Assembly: GCA_016705335.1 (NCBI GenBank)
Contig: JADIYN010000024.1
Coordinates: 16,453 to 80,452, forward strand
DNA length: 64,000 bases
Direction: 5' to 3'
DNA from: Draconibacterium sp.
GTDB taxonomy: Bacteria; Bacteroidota; Bacteroidia; Bacteroidales; Prolixibacteraceae
Positions within the stretch are counted from its first letter, which is position 1. The number at the start of each line of letters is the position of its first letter. The notes beneath the pieces were generated by a model. The model was not told where the DNA came from. It made no database searches and saw only the letters and a program-made list of their open reading frames with translations. A program made the translations under genes and the position numbers. Of this stretch, positions 61,317 through 64,000 are shown one piece after another.

Positions 61317-63485
61317 ATGAAAACAACTTTTTCCTTATCCGTTTTACTGAGTTTACTGCTAATAGTTGCAAATAATGGCAATGCACAAACAAGTTCGAAA
61401 CAACCAGCCGATTATGTAAATCCGTTTTTGGGAACCGATTTCTTCGGACATACTTTTCCCGGGCCTTGTTTGCCATACGGACTGGTGCATGTTGGTCCCG
61501 ACACAGGAACCCAGGGCTGGAGCCACTGTGCTGGTTATGTTTATTCCGATAATTCTATCATTGGTTTTAGTCACACCCATTGGAGTGGCGTTGGAATGGT
61601 AAATGGTGGCGAAGTGATGCTGATGCCATTCGACCTTGGCCACCAGATTGGAGAAATGAAATCCACCGAACTTTCTGAACTTCGAATAATAAATAACAAT
61701 CGCATTGAAGGGGCAAAAAGCGCCGGGCTTGGAAAAGTTTATTTTGTTGCCGAATTCAGCAAACCATTTCGTTATTACGGAACTTTTGATGCGTCGTATG
61801 TTACACCCGAATCGGGCGGAAGCATTTTCCCCTATAAAAACGGCGAGAAAGGAGATAAAATTGGCGCATTTGTAACTTATCAAAATGAAGAAAACGAAGC
61901 AGTTTTGGTGAAAGTTGGTATTTCATACACAAGTGTTGAAGGCGCGCGGCTTAACCTTCATGCTGAAATTCCGGACTGGGATTTCGACAAAGTAAGAAAT
62001 GTAGCTGCAAAAATCTGGGGCAACGAATTGTCGAAAATTGAAATTGACGGGGCAACGGACGATCAAAAGGAAATCTTTTACACCTCGCTTTACCACTCAT
62101 TTCTGGCACAGTATATTTCGCAGGATGTTGATGGAAAATATATCGATTCTGACGGCAAAATCCATATTGCAAAAGATTCTGATTTTTACGGTTCGTTTTC
62201 ATGCTGGGATACTTACCGTTCGCAACACCCGCTTTTAACGCTCAGCGCACCTGAACATGTAAATGATTTTATAAAATCGATTGCCGCCAAAACTGAACAT
62301 TACGGTTGGCTGCCTGCCCAGCATTTCCTGAATGTGTTTGGCGAATCGATGGTTGGCGACCACCTCATTCCTGTAATTGTTGATGCCTACATGAAAGGGT
62401 TTCGTGATTTCGATGTTAAATTTCTGTACAAAGCGATGAAAAAGAAGGCGCTTGAAAATCCAACCGAACCAAGATTGGCACATGCTGGCCGTTCGGGACT
62501 TGATTATTTCATAAAACTCGGTTACACTCCGGTTGATAAAGTTTCAGAATCGGTGCCCAACACGCTTGAACTGGCTTATGACGACTGGTGTATCGCGCAA
62601 CTGGCAAAAGAACTTGGCGAGAAAAGCGATTATGAATTGTTTATGAAAAGGGCCGGAAACTATGCCAATCTATGGGATGCCGAAACGCAATTTATGCGCC
62701 CCAAAAAAGCAGACGGAACCTGGCTGGAAGCCATAAATGGCCGCGAACAGGAAATTATTACCGAAGGAAATCATCATTACTATAAATATTTCGACCCGTT
62801 GTTGGTGGGCCGCCGTCCAAACCGCTATTATACTGAATCGAATGCCTGGCAATACATTTGGTCGGTGCAGCACGATCCGCAGGGTTTGATAAATCTATTT
62901 GGTAGCAACGAGGCATTTGTAAAAAAACTCGATACATTTTTTGAAATGGACCCAAATATTACTCCACCGAAATATGTGGGAGTTGTGGGAACAATCGGGC
63001 AGTATGTTCACGGCAACCAGCCTTCGCACCATGTTGCATATTTGTACAATTATGCCGGCCGGCCCTGGCTTACACAGGAACATGCCCGTCAGGTTTGCGA
63101 AGAACTTTACCGCAGCGGTCCCGGCGGATTGTGCGGCAACGAAGACATGGGTTCACTTTCGTCGTGGTATGTTTTAAGCGCGATGGGAATTTATGCCGTT
63201 ACACCCGGGTTACCTGTTTATACAATTGGAAGCCCAATGTTTGGCGAAGCAAAGCTGAAAGTTGCCGGAAACAAAACGTTTGTTATAAAGGCATTGAACA
63301 ATTCAAAAGAAAACAAATATATACAATCGGCCACTTTAAACGGAAGGCCATTTAACCGTACATGGATTGGGCATGACGAAATAGTTGCTGGTGGCGAACT
63401 TGTTTTTAAAATGGGTGCCGAGCCAAATAAAAAGTGGGGAGTTGGAAAAGATGCTGCACCAGCTTCGATGAGTTTGGCAAAATAG
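61317..63485 (+). CDS. GH92 alpha-mannosidase-type protein with a shortened N-terminal domain
   Basis: Open frame of 722 residues, signal peptide to about residue 23 (NGNAQ), no lipobox. GH92 marks: VNPFLGTDFFGHTFPGPC, FSHTHWSGVGMVNGGEV, SCWDTYRSQHPLL, TESNAWQYIWSVQHD (Glu about 508, likely acid), VHGNQPSHHVAYLYNYAG and GNEDMGSLSSWYVLSAMG. Two oddities: the region between MLMP (about 104) and VYFVAEFSKPF (about 141) is some 70 residues shorter than in the GH92 at 25910 and lacks the TATTRTGFHRY strand. Also, the otherwise constant GNEPSHH reads GNQPSHH (Gln codon 63018-63020). The frame is kept, so the first could be a true deletion or an assembly gap. It is transcribed away from GH2 and ends the coding part of the window. 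Confidence 0.9.
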   Translation: MKTTFSLSVLLSLLLIVANNGNAQTSSKQPADYVNPFLGTDFFGHTFPGPCLPYGLVHVGPDTGTQGWSHCAGYVYSDNSIIGFSHTHWSGVGMVNGGEVMLMPFDLGHQIGEMKSTELSELRIINNNRIEGAKSAGLGKVYFVAEFSKPFRYYGTFDASYVTPESGGSIFPYKNGEKGDKIGAFVTYQNEENEAVLVKVGISYTSVEGARLNLHAEIPDWDFDKVRNVAAKIWGNELSKIEIDGATDDQKEIFYTSLYHSFLAQYISQDVDGKYIDSDGKIHIAKDSDFYGSFSCWDTYRSQHPLLTLSAPEHVNDFIKSIAAKTEHYGWLPAQHFLNVFGESMVGDHLIPVIVDAYMKGFRDFDVKFLYKAMKKKALENPTEPRLAHAGRSGLDYFIKLGYTPVDKVSESVPNTLELAYDDWCIAQLAKELGEKSDYELFMKRAGNYANLWDAETQFMRPKKADGTWLEAINGREQEIITEGNHHYYKYFDPLLVGRRPNRYYTESNAWQYIWSVQHDPQGLINLFGSNEAFVKKLDTFFEMDPNITPPKYVGVVGTIGQYVHGNQPSHHVAYLYNYAGRPWLTQEHARQVCEELYRSGPGGLCGNEDMGSLSSWYVLSAMGIYAVTPGLPVYTIGSPMFGEAKLKVAGNKTFVIKALNNSKENKYIQSATLNGRPFNRTWIGHDEIVAGGELVFKMGAEPNKKWGVGKDAAPASMSLAK

Positions 63486-63578
63486 TGAGCTGCAACCATA
63501 TTCTTCGTAACATTTCATGGGTTTTGCTATTCGTATAAAATGTATTGAATCTGGGCATAGTTGATATTCAATTTATTG

Positions 63579-63891
63579 CACCGTTCTTCAGAGCGGTGAC
63601 ATTTAATTCAAAATAAAAATAGGCTTCAGCCATTAATCATTAACGAATTTTACAACATTAAAGGCTAAAGCCTTTGCTAAATATATATTTCATAACACCC
63701 AGCTAAAGCTGGGTGCAAAAAGAAAAACACTTTACAATAAAAAGAAGAAATTACCTACGCACAAGTTCTTTGATGCCGGCGGCATCGCATGTTTATAGAA
63801 AAGTTCCTGCATGCAACCGTTCGACCCTGGCCAGGGTCGCATTATCTTTTATTGATTATCTTTCTATAAACATTTGAACCCGCCGGGTTCA
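63579..63891. repeat. cluster of at least six different short palindromes (REP-like)
   Basis: After the GH92 stop a gene-free stretch to 64000 holds hairpins in a row: CACCGTTCTTCAGAGCGGTG (63579-63598), GGCTTCAGCC (63622-63631), AAAGGCTAAAGCCTTT (63660-63675), CACCCAGCTAAAGCTGGGTG (63696-63715), GATGCCGGCGGCATC (63772-63786), CGACCCTGGCCAGGGTCG (63822-63839) and TGAACCCGCCGGGTTCA (63875-63891). Two of the palindromes lie between or beside a longer inverted pair, ATGTTTATAGAAA (63789-63801) and its reverse complement (63861-63873). The form resembles REP/BIME elements moved by RAYT-type transposases; no such gene is in view. No gene is seen in the last 100 bases. Confidence 0.7.
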
Positions 63892-64000
63892 ATAATTTGC
63901 AACGATGAGATTTTCTTTTCGGCAGAAGATATTGAAATGGATAGATTCATTTTTATTTTCCATTTGAAAACAAGGATTTTATTTTTTGTAAGACATGTTT

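Noticed and set aside
63579..63891. CRISPR array
   Set aside because: The palindromes differ from each other and there is no regular repeat-spacer pattern or cas gene.
1..64000. tRNA, rRNA, riboswitch or replication origin
   Set aside because: No cloverleaf, conserved rRNA block, known riboswitch core or DnaA-box cluster was recognised by eye.

Overview
The window looks like a chromosomal fragment of a marine- or soil-type Bacteroidota, probably of the Marinilabiliales/Prolixibacteraceae kind. This rests on AT-rich DNA, a SusC/SusD pair with an ECF sigma factor and a FecR anti-sigma factor, lipoprotein signals ending in a lipobox Cys on many enzymes, a type IX secretion (T9SS) C-terminal sorting domain, and strings of glycoside hydrolases. 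The lineage is inferred from gene style only; no rRNA or tRNA gene was seen.

Nearly everything lies on the minus strand and reads as one large polysaccharide-utilisation region. In genomic order from the left: a DUF2961 enzyme fragment, an esterase-like lipoprotein, a GH36-like enzyme and two tandem DUF6067-like enzymes (1-10235). A terminator follows, then susD, susC, fecR and the ECF sigma gene (10414-17746). Next come GH3, a GH101-like enzyme, a phosphodiesterase, a DUF3089 protein and an MFS exporter (18196-25800). Then three GH92 alpha-mannosidase-type enzymes with a HAD hydrolase between them, a GH78 alpha-L-rhamnosidase-type enzyme, an oxidoreductase, a CPBP protease and a DUF5009/HGSNAT-like acyltransferase (25910-41791). 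Aldose epimerase, GH28, GH3, an alpha/beta hydrolase and a second GH78 complete the block (41842-51009). After a RraA-like gene on the plus strand and a decayed transposase come a small protein, a T9SS-sorted protein, a DegT aminotransferase, a FucP-like MFS importer, a GH2 glucosaminidase-type enzyme and, on the plus strand, a fourth GH92. The right end is a cluster of palindromes.

The enzymes together suggest a complex, non-sulfated, mannose- and rhamnose-containing glycan, possibly with HexNAc or hexosamine and uronate parts. SusC carries an STN domain and is paired with FecR and an ECF sigma factor, so uptake is probably self-inducing by trans-envelope signalling. Epimerase, Gfo/Idh dehydrogenase, RraA-like, HAD and MFS proteins would process the released sugars. 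A 25-bp near-identical element with the same spacing to a promoter-like box lies upstream of the second GH3 and of GH2, suggesting a shared regulator.

Caution: more than half of the large genes are interrupted. Where the break can be pinpointed it is nearly always one base lost or gained in a short homopolymer, which points to uncorrected consensus errors rather than true decay. A few breaks are different: a nonsense codon in susC and missing segments in one MFS gene and one GH92. Broken genes are reported here as single loci.
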